From the NCBI GenBank assembly GCA_963975425.1, contig CAXBGS010000001.1, forward strand, positions 496,001-560,000: a DNA stretch of 64,000 bases, given 5' to 3'. How positions within the stretch are numbered: the stretch's first letter is position 1; every line of letters begins with the position of its first letter. The translations under genes were made by a program, and so were the position numbers. The DNA comes from CAXBGS01 sp963975425. GTDB lineage: Bacteria; Planctomycetota; Planctomycetia; Pirellulales; Pirellulaceae. Shown in pieces: positions 17,640-27,171 of the stretch. The notes under the pieces are model-generated. The model was not told where the DNA came from and ran no database searches. It was given only the letters and a program-made list of their open reading frames with translations.

Positions 17640-18869
17640 CTATCGGCCATCGTTACCCATCAAAATTTGGCGGACCTTTCCGTCACGTCCGCCGACGATG
17701 AACGATCCTTGATCCGGAGCGATCGCGATACAGCAGAGGCCGCCGTAGGTGTTGGCGTAAACAAGCGGCGTTTCGGGCTCATGTAAATCCCAACGTTTGA
17801 TCAGTCCATCGTCGCCCACAGAAACGATTCGATTGACATCATTCGGCAGAAACGCAACGTCGCGGACCACGCCGCGATGGGCATCAAATGATTGCTTCAA
17901 GCGACCCGTATCGAGGTCCCAGACATAGATCTTTCCCTTGTAATCACCACTGATGATCGAACGACCGTTGGGCGCGATATCCAGACAGACGACCGCATCG
18001 TCATGTGCGTCGAACGTATGCAAACACCTTTTCGATTCCATCGACCACACTCGTACCGACCGATCGAAACCGCCTGCGGATGCCACAATGGAATCATCGC
18101 TTGAAAATTCGACTTCGTGGATCGTACTTTCGTGGCCGATGAACCGGTGGGTTGCCGCGAGTGTTTTCGTGTCCCAAATTCGCACGACATGGTCGCCACC
18201 ACCGGATGCGAGTCGCTTTCCTTCGTTCGAAAAATCAACGCACCAAACACCGTCACCGTGTGCTCGAATGACGCTCACGGCGCGACCAGACTTCAGGCTC
18301 CACAACCCGATAATGTTGTCGCGACTTGCCGAAGCAATCGTTTCACCGTCAGCAGAAATGGCCACGCCGCGAACTTCCTCGCGATGCCCCACACCACGCG
18401 GCGTGGCGGCGAGTGATAACAACCACTGTGTCCTCAAACTCGCTTCACTGGACGGTGGCGATTGCATCGATTTGGTCAAATCATCAGTCACCGATTCACC
18501 GAGGATCGCCAACGCGCGAAAAGCACGCTGCCGCACTTGGAAACGCTTACTGTCCAAATCGGCAAACAGCTTTTGTCGACGACGCTGTTCCTTGCGATCG
18601 ATTTCGCCACCATCGTGACTGGAGAACTTTAGACGGTGGTCGGCTCCGGCGGTGACCAACGTTTTGCCGTCGGGGGTGAACGCCGCGTCGAACACGCTGC
18701 CGTGATGGCTTGCAAACTCCGTTGGCACCCGCGTTTCATCTTGCCGTGCTGTTGGCTGGGGCGCGCCGGAATTCAACGCAGCCGCTTGTGGCGCGTTGGC
18801 TTGCTGTGCTTGTGCCTGGACGACCAACAGCGACGACGCGAGACAGATAAGCATCGATCGACAGAACAC
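17640..18869 (-). CDS. Secreted WD40 beta-propeller protein
   Basis: Protein of 409 aa with signal peptide MFCRSMLICLASSLLVVQAQA. WD40 blades run to the C-terminus (for example LASGGGDHVVRIWDTKT, VASAGGFDRSVRVWSME, GDYKGKIYVWDLD). After the first blade (residues 53-85) a helical insertion, FADLDSKRFQVRQRAFRALAILGE, interrupts the propeller; inserts of this type are common in planctomycete WD40 proteins. Probably a periplasmic or surface scaffold, with no enzymatic residues seen. The coiled-coil gene ends 81 bp upstream on the same strand. Confidence 0.8.
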   Translation of the reverse strand: MFCRSMLICLASSLLVVQAQAQQANAPQAAALNSGAPQPTARQDETRVPTEFASHHGSVFDAAFTPDGKTLVTAGADHRLKFSSHDGGEIDRKEQRRRQKLFADLDSKRFQVRQRAFRALAILGESVTDDLTKSMQSPPSSEASLRTQWLLSLAATPRGVGHREEVRGVAISADGETIASASRDNIIGLWSLKSGRAVSVIRAHGDGVWCVDFSNEGKRLASGGGDHVVRIWDTKTLAATHRFIGHESTIHEVEFSSDDSIVASAGGFDRSVRVWSMESKRCLHTFDAHDDAVVCLDIAPNGRSIISGDYKGKIYVWDLDTGRLKQSFDAHRGVVRDVAFLPNDVNRIVSVGDDGLIKRWDLHEPETPLVYANTYGGLCCIAIAPDQGSFIVGGRDGKVRQILMGNDGR

Positions 18870-18950
18870 GATGCGAAGACTCCAACCGAGACAGAAAAAA
18901 CTTAAACTTCGACGGATAAGCTTAATCCAACCGGATCGGCGGAGTACAGA

Positions 18951-20936
18951 CTATGCGGCCCGCCGACCTTCGTTTGCCGTGTTGTCAGTCGGCAACTCGC
19001 CAGTCGCAGCCAGTTTTCGCCGTTGATCGCGTATTTTTTCCGCGTATTCGTGCAGCTGATTCTGCAGGTCGCGAACACGGTCCTCGGCCTTTGCATTACT
19101 CTGCAGACTGTCCTCATGCTCGGCCGTCACAACGGCCAGACGTTTCGTGAGTTCGTCCAGACGCTGCTGCAGATCGTGATTGACCGGACGCAGTTGTTCG
19201 GCAGCCGCCAATTGTTGGCTCAATTTTGATGCGGCCTCCGATCGACGCTCGAGTTGCAGGGTGGTTTCGCGCACACGGCTGGTCGCTTCGGAGACCTGCT
19301 GGTCCTTCGCGGCCAGCTGCTCCTGCAATGCTCGAATCGTCTGACCGCCTTCGGACAACTGCTGCTGCAGCGATTCGGACTGTTCGCGTAAAGCTTGATA
19401 GGATTGATCAAGTTTTTGTCGATCGGCCGCAAGCACAGCCACTTGTTGTTTCGATTCGGCCAGCTGTTGCTTGGTGGCATCGAACTCAGACACGACCTTG
19501 GAAAGTTCGATAATTTTCGATTCCTTGGTCGCGATGACTTTCGCCAGTTGTTCCCGCGTCGATTTTGCATCGGCAAGCTGGTTTGTCAACGTCTCGCGTT
19601 CGACCTTCAGTTCGCCGATTTCTTTGACCGACTCACGCAGCTCTAACAACTCCTGCTCTTGCTGACGCAGTTCGGCAATCTGCGACTCTTTCGCTTGTGC
19701 TTGCTGCACGTGCTGTGCCAGTTGTTCTTGTTGATGGGCGAGGTCTTCCGCCTGTTTTTCAAGTCGAGTTTGCTGCTGGGCGATCGTCTCGTTGGCCTGT
19801 TCCAACTGTGTTTGCAGCGACTCGAATTGCTGAATCTTTTCGTTCAGGTGATCCGCTTCCGCGTGCCGTTGAGACAAATCTTCGACGGCGACGTTGTACT
19901 TGGTGGTGATTTCTTGCAGCTTGCGGTTGGTGTCGGCTAGTTGCGACGAAATTTCGTAAATCCGGGCCTCGCTGTCTTTGGTCATGTCGTCGTGAGATTG
20001 CTGCAACAGCAACAAGGATTCCGATTTTTCATTCAACGCAGTATTCAGCCGTTCGCGATCGGTTTGCACGGCCTGCAGCTCTGCACTGAGGGACTCGATT
20101 TTGTGCTGGACCGATTCAATCGCTTGGTTGGTTTCGGTGTGTGACTTTTGCTGCGACTGCAATTCGTCCTTTAGCCGAATGATCGCCCCTTCCTTGTCTC
20201 GCGTTGTTTGGGCGGCTGCGGCGGCCTGTTCGGTGACGACCGCACGAAGCTTCTCAATCTCCTCTTCGTGCGCTTCGACAAGCTCACTGCGAAGGCGTTC
20301 GATTTCTTGCTCGTGCGTTTGGCTTATCTCTGCGCGGACGTTTTCGATCACTTCGTCGTGCGTTTGATTGACTTCGGCACGAATGCTTTGAATTTCCTGG
20401 GCGTGTTCCTCGGACAACGCGATATTTTGTTGCTGCAGTTCTTCGATGCGAGCGCGATAGGTGTCAGCGATTTCTTCGGTCGAAGCGTTCGATTGGGCTG
20501 ATTCGGCCAAGCATTGTTCCGCTTTGGTCTTGGCCTGCAATGCTTCTTTCAGCTGCGCCACGACCGATTCGCTGCGGCGTGTTTCCTCGTCCAGTCGCTC
20601 GCTCAACTCGCGCTGTTCGTGCTGCATTTGCAGCAATTGCTGCTTTGCGACGCGAGCTTGCTCGTCGGCTTGTTGCTGACGTAAAAGTGCGTCATTGGTT
20701 TCGGCGCGGGTTTGGTCCAGCAGATGTTGGTGCGAACTAACCTCTGATTGCAGCCGTGCGAACTCTTGTTTGCGTCGAACGGCAGTACCGCGGACCAATT
20801 GGTAACGGTCTTCGAGTTTGCTGATGCGTCGCTGGTCAGCCTTGCGATCGTGATACCACAACAAGTGGCCAATCAAGACACCTGCCAAGATGAACATCAG
20901 AATCGAAACCAGCGGCAGCCCAATCATTGTCGTCAT
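18951..20936 (-). CDS. Large coiled-coil protein with N-terminal membrane anchor
   Basis: Protein of 661 aa: a membrane segment at residues 4-27 (LPLVSILMFILAGVLIGHLLW), then nearly continuous Gln/Glu/Ala-rich heptad coiled coil to about residue 640. Around residues 180-225 a 15-residue unit is repeated three times (IRAEVNQTHDEVIEN, VRAEISQTHEQEIER, LRSELVEAHEEEIEK). No enzymatic domain. A spacer, tether or cell-shape role is possible but not shown. SMC and similar ATPases are excluded because there is no Walker motif. Confidence 0.75.
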   Translation of the reverse strand: MTTMIGLPLVSILMFILAGVLIGHLLWYHDRKADQRRISKLEDRYQLVRGTAVRRKQEFARLQSEVSSHQHLLDQTRAETNDALLRQQQADEQARVAKQQLLQMQHEQRELSERLDEETRRSESVVAQLKEALQAKTKAEQCLAESAQSNASTEEIADTYRARIEELQQQNIALSEEHAQEIQSIRAEVNQTHDEVIENVRAEISQTHEQEIERLRSELVEAHEEEIEKLRAVVTEQAAAAAQTTRDKEGAIIRLKDELQSQQKSHTETNQAIESVQHKIESLSAELQAVQTDRERLNTALNEKSESLLLLQQSHDDMTKDSEARIYEISSQLADTNRKLQEITTKYNVAVEDLSQRHAEADHLNEKIQQFESLQTQLEQANETIAQQQTRLEKQAEDLAHQQEQLAQHVQQAQAKESQIAELRQQEQELLELRESVKEIGELKVERETLTNQLADAKSTREQLAKVIATKESKIIELSKVVSEFDATKQQLAESKQQVAVLAADRQKLDQSYQALREQSESLQQQLSEGGQTIRALQEQLAAKDQQVSEATSRVRETTLQLERRSEAASKLSQQLAAAEQLRPVNHDLQQRLDELTKRLAVVTAEHEDSLQSNAKAEDRVRDLQNQLHEYAEKIRDQRRKLAATGELPTDNTANEGRRAA

Positions 20937-21140
20937 ATCTCTAATCCGCTACGCACGTCAGCACGCCAAATCGCTGTATGAATCCATCGGGATCCTTTCC
21001 CGATTCCAACGGGCTATAGCATTTGACCACCGTCAACGTCGACGGAGATTTTGCAAGCAGTTTCACATGACATGTTCCACGCGTTGGTACCGGTGGGCAT
21101 CGCGTCGCTGAAACGGGACGAGACGAGATCCAAACACCCG

Positions 21141-21163
21141 AAAAATCAGCATTTCCTCTGCTG
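21141..21163 (-). terminator. Weak candidate terminator after the sulfatase cluster
   Basis: On the minus strand a 5-bp stem CAGCA/TGCTG is followed by ATTTTT, 23 bp beyond the end of the last sulfatase gene. The stem is short, so this is tentative. The rest of 20937-21185 shows nothing recognisable. Confidence 0.3.
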
Positions 21164-21185
21164 CAACGGCCATCACGACGGGATG

Positions 21186-22715
21186 CTACTCGATCACAGA
21201 TCCAGAATTCCGGTTGGACGTTTCGGTAAAAAAATATTCGGGGTAGGTCAGATTCAGGTTTGCTTTGACGGCTTGCCCGTCGGTCATGCAGGTGTCAATT
21301 TCCGCTTTCAATCGTTTCAGATTGTCCGTTTCCAGCAGGGGATCGTTCGTGCGATTTCGCCACTGCGCGAGTTGGGTCTTTAGCCGGGCAAACGTTGCGG
21401 AGTGCGTTGCATCATCGGCCAGATTGCGAAATTCATATGGGTCGGTCTGCAGGTCGTACAGTTCGTACTCGGGGGGACATTCCATGCTCTCGTATGAGGA
21501 TCGCATCGGCTCTTGGGCGTTCGAAACGACATCTCGCAGTTCGTCAAAGAACTTTGTCCGCGTGTATTCATACCCCGGATTCACCGTGTCCGGCATTAAG
21601 TTACAGATCAATTTATACCGCTCGTCTCGTACGGTTCGTTGAGGATAAAAGTTGTGTGCCGAATGCGTGTGGTACTCTGTGAACAAATACTTGCGCACGC
21701 TTTCGGTTTGGCCGCCAAGCAAAGGCAATAGGCTGATCCCTGAGAGTCCATCGACAGGTTCTGCCTTGGCCGCCTCGAGAAACGTTGGCATCAAATCTAG
21801 CGTCGACACCAGGGCATTACTGACGTGTCCTGACTTAATGTTTCTCGGCCAAGCCATGATCAGCGGTATTCGGACGCCGCCCTCGTACGAGGTCCGCTTT
21901 CCTCGCAACATGTCCGCACCGTGATCGCCCATGTAGACGACGAGGGTTTGTCCTTCCTTTCCCGATGCCCGAAGCGCCGCCAGCAAATCGCCGACCTGCG
22001 AGTCCAAACGACTCAGGCAATTGTAGTAGTCCGCGGTTTGCTTTCTTAGTTCCGGATGATCCAATCCGAAGTAGGCAATTGGTTTGACGTCCGAGGCCGT
22101 TAGCGGATTCGCCGGCGACCCGTTTACCGAGGTCAAGAACGGGCGATGAGCATCCGGAAAGTTCACGCTAAGAAAAAAGGGTTCGTCGGCGGCGTCGAAA
22201 AACGCTTTCGCGTATCGGGCGTAGTCACCTAGCTTCTTGCGGCTGAAATTGGACGACGGGATCTGCGTCATATCAAACGGAAACGCTGACGCCGGATTGA
22301 TGTGCAACTTGCCGATGATGCCAGTGCGATAACCGGCATGCTTTAAGCAGCGCACAAGATTGGGCGTATCCTCGTGATACATCCGAAATTTCCAAGTCGC
22401 CAAACCGATCTGGCCGTTTTGGTGTGGATACAGACCGGTTAGCAAAGCGGCTCGCGATTGGCTGCAACCGGCTTGCGGTACAAAGGCGTTGTGAAATCGG
22501 ACTCCGTTTTCTGCCAGCTTGTCCAGAACTGGAGTCCTGACGAATGGCTCGCCATAGCAACCCAGCTCGGGCCCATTGTCTTCGGATACGATCAGCAGAA
22601 TGTTGGGGCGATCGGCAAACGAAGCCGGCAGCGAACCGATTAGCAAGGACGCCATTAGCATCAATAAAACGGACACAAAACAGCATGCTGCTCTCGAATT
22701 TCTTTGTCGATTCAT
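21186..22715 (-). CDS. Sulfatase with CSQSR active-site motif (heparan N-sulfatase-like)
   Basis: Exported type I sulfatase of 509 aa; signal peptide in residues 9-34. The ATG at 22715 has GAGG 9 bp upstream and is preferred over one six codons earlier. Metal-binding opening RPNILLIVSEDNGPELG. The formylglycine site is CSQSRAALLTG with Cys84. The canonical core is CxPSR, so Gln replaces Pro. GKLHINP and DHGAD follow. The overall pattern is nearest the N-sulfoglucosamine sulfohydrolase group (S1_8), by inference from motifs. It is the last gene of the six-gene locus, 174 bp after the preceding sulfatase. Substrate unproven. Confidence 0.88.
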   Translation of the reverse strand: MNRQRNSRAACCFVSVLLMLMASLLIGSLPASFADRPNILLIVSEDNGPELGCYGEPFVRTPVLDKLAENGVRFHNAFVPQAGCSQSRAALLTGLYPHQNGQIGLATWKFRMYHEDTPNLVRCLKHAGYRTGIIGKLHINPASAFPFDMTQIPSSNFSRKKLGDYARYAKAFFDAADEPFFLSVNFPDAHRPFLTSVNGSPANPLTASDVKPIAYFGLDHPELRKQTADYYNCLSRLDSQVGDLLAALRASGKEGQTLVVYMGDHGADMLRGKRTSYEGGVRIPLIMAWPRNIKSGHVSNALVSTLDLMPTFLEAAKAEPVDGLSGISLLPLLGGQTESVRKYLFTEYHTHSAHNFYPQRTVRDERYKLICNLMPDTVNPGYEYTRTKFFDELRDVVSNAQEPMRSSYESMECPPEYELYDLQTDPYEFRNLADDATHSATFARLKTQLAQWRNRTNDPLLETDNLKRLKAEIDTCMTDGQAVKANLNLTYPEYFFTETSNRNSGSVIE

Positions 22716-22889
22716 ATCACGGTGCCTCAACATTCAAACGCCATTGGTGAGTATCCGTCGGTGGTGTGTTCGGTTGATTGAGATTCCACTCGCGATCGCC
22801 GCTGGGGCGTCTCGTCGAATCGTGGATGAATTGACTCGCTTCAAAAGCAGTAGTCGAGCCACAGCCTGGGATGATTGCTGACAGGTCGA

Positions 22890-24431
22890 TTACTGTCCGG
22901 TGTATTCAGGGTTAGGCTTCATTGGATCGGCGCCGACTTCCTTTCGCCAAGCTTTAAGTTTGCGATGCAATTCGGCAACTTTTTCCGGCTGCTCATTGGA
23001 AAGATCATTTCTCTCACCCAGGTCGTCGGCGAGGTTATAGAGAGTGATTTCACCGGTTTCGTAAGATTCAATCAGCTTCCAGTTCCCGGCACGAATCACG
23101 CCTGACGGAAAGCTCTCGGGGTGCTGGTTGTAGTGGGGATAGTGCCAATAGAGTGCGTCGCGATGAAGGTCCCCGTTGCCCGTCAAAACGGGAACAAGAC
23201 TTTCGCCGTCGATGTGTTGATAAGGTCGCAGCGGTTGACCTGTCGCCGCGAGAATCGTCGGATAGAAATCAGTACTGATAACCGGTTCGTTGGAAACGCT
23301 GGCCGGCTTTGTCCGACCGGGCCACTTGACGATCACCGGAACGCGGATGCCGCCTTCGTAATTTGATCCCTTGTTGGCCCGCAGCGGTTCGTTTGCGGTC
23401 GCGCCGGCGAACCCGCCATTGTCACTGGTAAAGATGACCAGTGTTTGCTGGTCGAGTTTCAATTCGCTCAGTGTCGTCATCACTCGTCCAACGCTGTCGT
23501 CCACACTTTCCACCATCGCGGCGTAGTCGGGCTTTCCTTGCTGGTCGTCTTTGGGCACTTGCTGGTACCGCTTGACCTTCTCGGGTTTGCCTTGCAGGGG
23601 CGTGTGAACCGCATAGTGCGAAAGTACGAGAAAAAACGGCTCACTCGCACTTTCGCGGATGAATCGTTCGGCTTCCTCGGCCAGTCGATCAACCAGATAG
23701 TCGCCCGTCTTGCCCGACAACGGCGCCTGCTTGAAAAGCTTTTGACCGGTCGTCGGTATCTTCCATTTGCCTTCGAACGGATAGAAATAATTGCCGGGCG
23801 CACCGTAATCACGTCCCGCGATGTTGACGTCGAACCCTTGATGTTCTGGAAAGTAGTACGTCTCCGTTCCCAAATGCCACTTGCCCATAAACGCGGTCCG
23901 ATAGCCTGCGTCGCGCATCGCCTCCGCGATCGTCACTTCCTCTAAGGGCAGGTTGGAAATGTAGCGTCCTTCTCGCAACTTGTTGCCCGTTGCACTCCAT
24001 CGTCCCGAAGGCAACCACTGCGTTAACAACAGTCGCGCCGGGTACTTGCCCGACATCAAAGCCGCCCGCGTGGGTGAGCACACGTTGCACGCCGCGTAGC
24101 CATCGGTAAATCGCATGCCTTCGTTGGCCAACTGATCAATGTGAGGCGTTTGGTAATAATCACTGCCATAGCACGCGAGATCCTTCCAGCCAAGATCGTC
24201 GATCAGAATCAGCACGACATTGGTACGGGCATCCGCAGTGGTATTCGCATTCGCTTCGGTGGCGTCGGCATTCGCATCAGCGGCAAAGAACGCCAAACCG
24301 ATCGCAACCAGAGCAGGGCGGCACACGGCAAGCACCCCGATTCGCTGCCAGGCAAATCGGCAACAGATGGGTTCCCTCTGATCGCAGTCCCGCACGCGTG
24401 ACCGGTGGTCTCGACGAATTGAGAAATCCAT
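22890..24431 (-). CDS. Arylsulfatase-type sulfatase
   Basis: Type I sulfatase of about 513 aa. Metal-binding TNVVLILIDDLGWKDLACYG, formylglycine motif CSPTRAALMSG with Cys118, GKWHLG and the TSDNGG metal site. The hydrophobic stretch around residues 31-52 is the likely signal or anchor and is followed by an Ala/Asn-rich ADANADATEANANTTADA linker. Two starts are possible: 24431, 7 bp after the upstream stop, or 24446, overlapping it by 8 bp. Longer extensions run deep into the upstream gene and are rejected. Belongs to the sialidase/sulfatase locus. Needs a formylglycine-generating enzyme, not found in this window. Confidence 0.9.
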   Translation of the reverse strand: MDFSIRRDHRSRVRDCDQREPICCRFAWQRIGVLAVCRPALVAIGLAFFAADANADATEANANTTADARTNVVLILIDDLGWKDLACYGSDYYQTPHIDQLANEGMRFTDGYAACNVCSPTRAALMSGKYPARLLLTQWLPSGRWSATGNKLREGRYISNLPLEEVTIAEAMRDAGYRTAFMGKWHLGTETYYFPEHQGFDVNIAGRDYGAPGNYFYPFEGKWKIPTTGQKLFKQAPLSGKTGDYLVDRLAEEAERFIRESASEPFFLVLSHYAVHTPLQGKPEKVKRYQQVPKDDQQGKPDYAAMVESVDDSVGRVMTTLSELKLDQQTLVIFTSDNGGFAGATANEPLRANKGSNYEGGIRVPVIVKWPGRTKPASVSNEPVISTDFYPTILAATGQPLRPYQHIDGESLVPVLTGNGDLHRDALYWHYPHYNQHPESFPSGVIRAGNWKLIESYETGEITLYNLADDLGERNDLSNEQPEKVAELHRKLKAWRKEVGADPMKPNPEYTGQ

Positions 24432-24438
24432 CGTTCTT

Positions 24439-27171
24439 TTACTCATTTCCATGGGTGATGTGACCGGTCGTTTTGTGGGTCCATGTAAAGTTCTTTGGAT
24501 CAAAGTGAAAAGCTGCTTTGGTCGGCGCCGAGTCCGCCCACCGCTTGGAAATCCAGCCAGCGAGTTTCTTTTTCTTGGCCGCATAGTCCGAATCGGAAGC
24601 GAGGTTGTTCCATTCGTGCGGATCACTCTGATGGTCGTACAACTCTTCGCCTCCGTTGTGATAGCGGATGTAACGATAACGATCCGACCGAACCGCCGCG
24701 TTGCCTTTCTGGTACTCGATCACAGCGGGACGACTCGATTTCGACTTGGGATCTCGTAACAACGAGACAAGGCTGACGCCGTCGAGATTCGATTGCGCCA
24801 CGTCAGTTAAGTGATCTTTTGATGACGACTCGTGCGAGGCTAACCCACACAGTTCGTTCAGCGTGGGATATAAATCCAACAGACTGACAGGAGCATCGCA
24901 AACACCAGATGGATGCCCCGGGGCACTAATGATCAGCGGCACCCGTGTTGCTTCTTCCCACAGGGTGGTTTTGTGCCAATGTTGCTTTTCGCCAAGGTGC
25001 CAGCCGTGATCGGACCAGAAGACAATGATGGTGTTGTCGGCGTGCGGACTACGGTCGAGCGCATCGACCACGCGGCCGATTCGTGCATCGGCGCAGGTGA
25101 TACTGGCAAGATACGCTCGCACGGCCTGTTTCCATTTCCCCGCATTGCTGATCGTCTCGAAGTCGCTGCGCCGCGCACTGGCAAATGCTAATCCTTCGGG
25201 CGGCAGGTCACTAAGATCATCTTCACGCACCGTGGGCAAAACGATGTCGTCGGCCGAGTACATGTCAAAGTATTTCTGCGGGACGTACCAAGGCAGGTGC
25301 GGACGAAACAAACCGCAAGCCAAAAAGAAGGGCAAAGCGGACGATGCGAGGTCCGCCTTCTCATGTGACTGCAAAAAGTCGACGACGTAGTTGATCGTTC
25401 GCGCATCGTCGTACGCATGATCAGGAATCTCCAGTGATCCCCAGTCGTTTTCGTGACCGAGTCCTTTCACGCCACTGAACGGAAACTCTTTCGGATACGG
25501 TTTGTGCTTGGACCACGGATAGTTCAATTCGTGCCCGCGGAACCAGGGATCCTCGCGAAAATCCAAGCGTTGAAAGTCATCCCATTGGTTGGGCGGATGG
25601 TTCCCGGCGGTATGATGAAACACTTTGCCAGCCCCAACCACGCGATAACCGTGATTGCGAAAGTTCATCGGGATCGTGACGACCTCGGGCAGATTTGGCA
25701 GCCACCAGTGTCCATTGTCATACAGCCCGGTGGTCGATGGCCTGAGCCCCGTCATGATTGCGGCCCGTGACGGAGCGCACTTTGGCGATGGACAATGGGC
25801 ATTGGTAAAGAGCACGCCTCGCTGGGCCAAGCGGTCGATGCAAGGCGTATGCACGACGCCTTCGTAACCGCCAAGACAGTTTACCCAGTCTTTCATATCG
25901 TCCACGGCGATGAACAGAACGTTGGGACGAGTCGTCGACAAGGCTTGGTCGGCCGAATTCGCCTCGCTCGCGACGGCGAAAATATCTTCGTCTTCCAGAC
26001 GCGTGAATACGATTTGATCGTAACGCTGTTTGTCTTTACTGCCGGCTTCGAACAAAATCCCGTAGCGTCCCTTGGCCAGCCGAATCAGATCGCTGTACGC
26101 GGCGGGACCTTCATGAATCAGTGGGCCGTCTTGCCAGGACTGAGTTTCGTCGGTTGTGAACCGAATCCTTAAATCGCTTCGTCCTTTCCCGGTCGGTCCA
26201 TTCTCATCGGGACCGCAAAACAAAATCAGATTGCGTTCGTCGCCTTCAAGAGTCGATGCGGCTCGCAGTAATGAACATTGCACGACGGGCGGATCAAGTT
26301 CGTCAGGAGAAGGGCGAAAATATACGTAAGCTTTCTGGGGTGAACGATCGAACGATTCTCCGCCATCACTGCTATAGACTCCTCCACGCGTGCCCTTGGC
26401 TTTACCCTTCTGATTTCGCGTATTGAAATACAAACGACCATCGTTCAGCTCGACCACCGTGGTCTCATTTGCATTGAGACCGTCGTCATAAGTATCGTCG
26501 ATCGCGCCGAGTCGCCACGTTTCGCCGTGATCATCACTCAAGATGGCGTGCGCCCCGTTGGCACCCCGATCCGTTCCCCCCTCGCCGATGCGATGGTCAC
26601 AGGGAACCACCAATCGCCCCCTGTATTTGCCCCGCTGAATTTGAATCGAATGCACCGGCCCGGTCGCGTACCACCCCCAAGTTTTCTTTTTGACATCGAC
26701 GGTAATTTCTCGTCGTGGCGCCCAAGTCTTTCCGTGGTCATCGCTAAACGTCACGAACACACGGTCGTTCTCTACGGTAAAGGGCAGCCAGATGCGTCCG
26801 GGATGTTCCGGGTCAAGCAAGTCGACAACCGGAGCCGGGTTACCGACCGTGATTTCGCTTTTCTCATCCTCGACCAGACCGCGAAAGTGGTCGCTTTCCT
26901 GAACGATTTCAATCGGCCCCCATGTTTTTCCCGTGTCGGATGACCTTTTTAAAACGAGGTCGATCTCGCTGGCATCGCCGCCCTCGCGTGCTTCGCAAAA
27001 CGCCAACAAGTCGCCGTTGGCCGCCACAATGAGTGACGGAATGCGAAAGTTGTTGTAACCCTGTTTGCCATTCTGAAAGACGGGCACCAAATCAAAGTCC
27101 GCTTGAACGGCCCCCGTACTGAAACCGAGCAGCAAACACAGAATGAGAGTTCGCACCGAGTTAATCGTCAT
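24439..27171 (-). CDS. Sialidase-sulfatase fusion protein
   Basis: Single ORF of 910 aa with signal peptide (VRTLILCLLLGFSTGAVQA). The start at 27171 follows GAGGATACAA and overlaps the previous gene by 11 bp. Residues 25-400 form a GH33-type exo-alpha-sialidase: FRIP at Arg43, Asp boxes SSDTGKTW, SDDHGKTW and SDDHGETW, the ETTVVEL glutamate strand, and AYSDL/ILFEAG supplying the nucleophile Tyr and its Glu partner. From about residue 412 a full iduronate-2-sulfatase-like sulfatase begins (RPNVLFIAVDD; CAPSRAAIMTG near 463; GAGKVFHH; WSDHGWHLGE). One exported chain could thus remove both sulfate and sialic acid. The frame is unbroken, with all key residues of both domains present. Confidence 0.9.
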   Translation of the reverse strand: MTINSVRTLILCLLLGFSTGAVQADFDLVPVFQNGKQGYNNFRIPSLIVAANGDLLAFCEAREGGDASEIDLVLKRSSDTGKTWGPIEIVQESDHFRGLVEDEKSEITVGNPAPVVDLLDPEHPGRIWLPFTVENDRVFVTFSDDHGKTWAPRREITVDVKKKTWGWYATGPVHSIQIQRGKYRGRLVVPCDHRIGEGGTDRGANGAHAILSDDHGETWRLGAIDDTYDDGLNANETTVVELNDGRLYFNTRNQKGKAKGTRGGVYSSDGGESFDRSPQKAYVYFRPSPDELDPPVVQCSLLRAASTLEGDERNLILFCGPDENGPTGKGRSDLRIRFTTDETQSWQDGPLIHEGPAAYSDLIRLAKGRYGILFEAGSKDKQRYDQIVFTRLEDEDIFAVASEANSADQALSTTRPNVLFIAVDDMKDWVNCLGGYEGVVHTPCIDRLAQRGVLFTNAHCPSPKCAPSRAAIMTGLRPSTTGLYDNGHWWLPNLPEVVTIPMNFRNHGYRVVGAGKVFHHTAGNHPPNQWDDFQRLDFREDPWFRGHELNYPWSKHKPYPKEFPFSGVKGLGHENDWGSLEIPDHAYDDARTINYVVDFLQSHEKADLASSALPFFLACGLFRPHLPWYVPQKYFDMYSADDIVLPTVREDDLSDLPPEGLAFASARRSDFETISNAGKWKQAVRAYLASITCADARIGRVVDALDRSPHADNTIIVFWSDHGWHLGEKQHWHKTTLWEEATRVPLIISAPGHPSGVCDAPVSLLDLYPTLNELCGLASHESSSKDHLTDVAQSNLDGVSLVSLLRDPKSKSSRPAVIEYQKGNAAVRSDRYRYIRYHNGGEELYDHQSDPHEWNNLASDSDYAAKKKKLAGWISKRWADSAPTKAAFHFDPKNFTWTHKTTGHITHGNE

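Noticed and set aside
24439..27171. The sialidase-sulfatase as two genes joined by error
   Set aside because: The reading frame is open throughout, the linker is short, the sulfatase half has no own start with signal peptide, and a second glycosidase-sulfatase fusion exists in the window.
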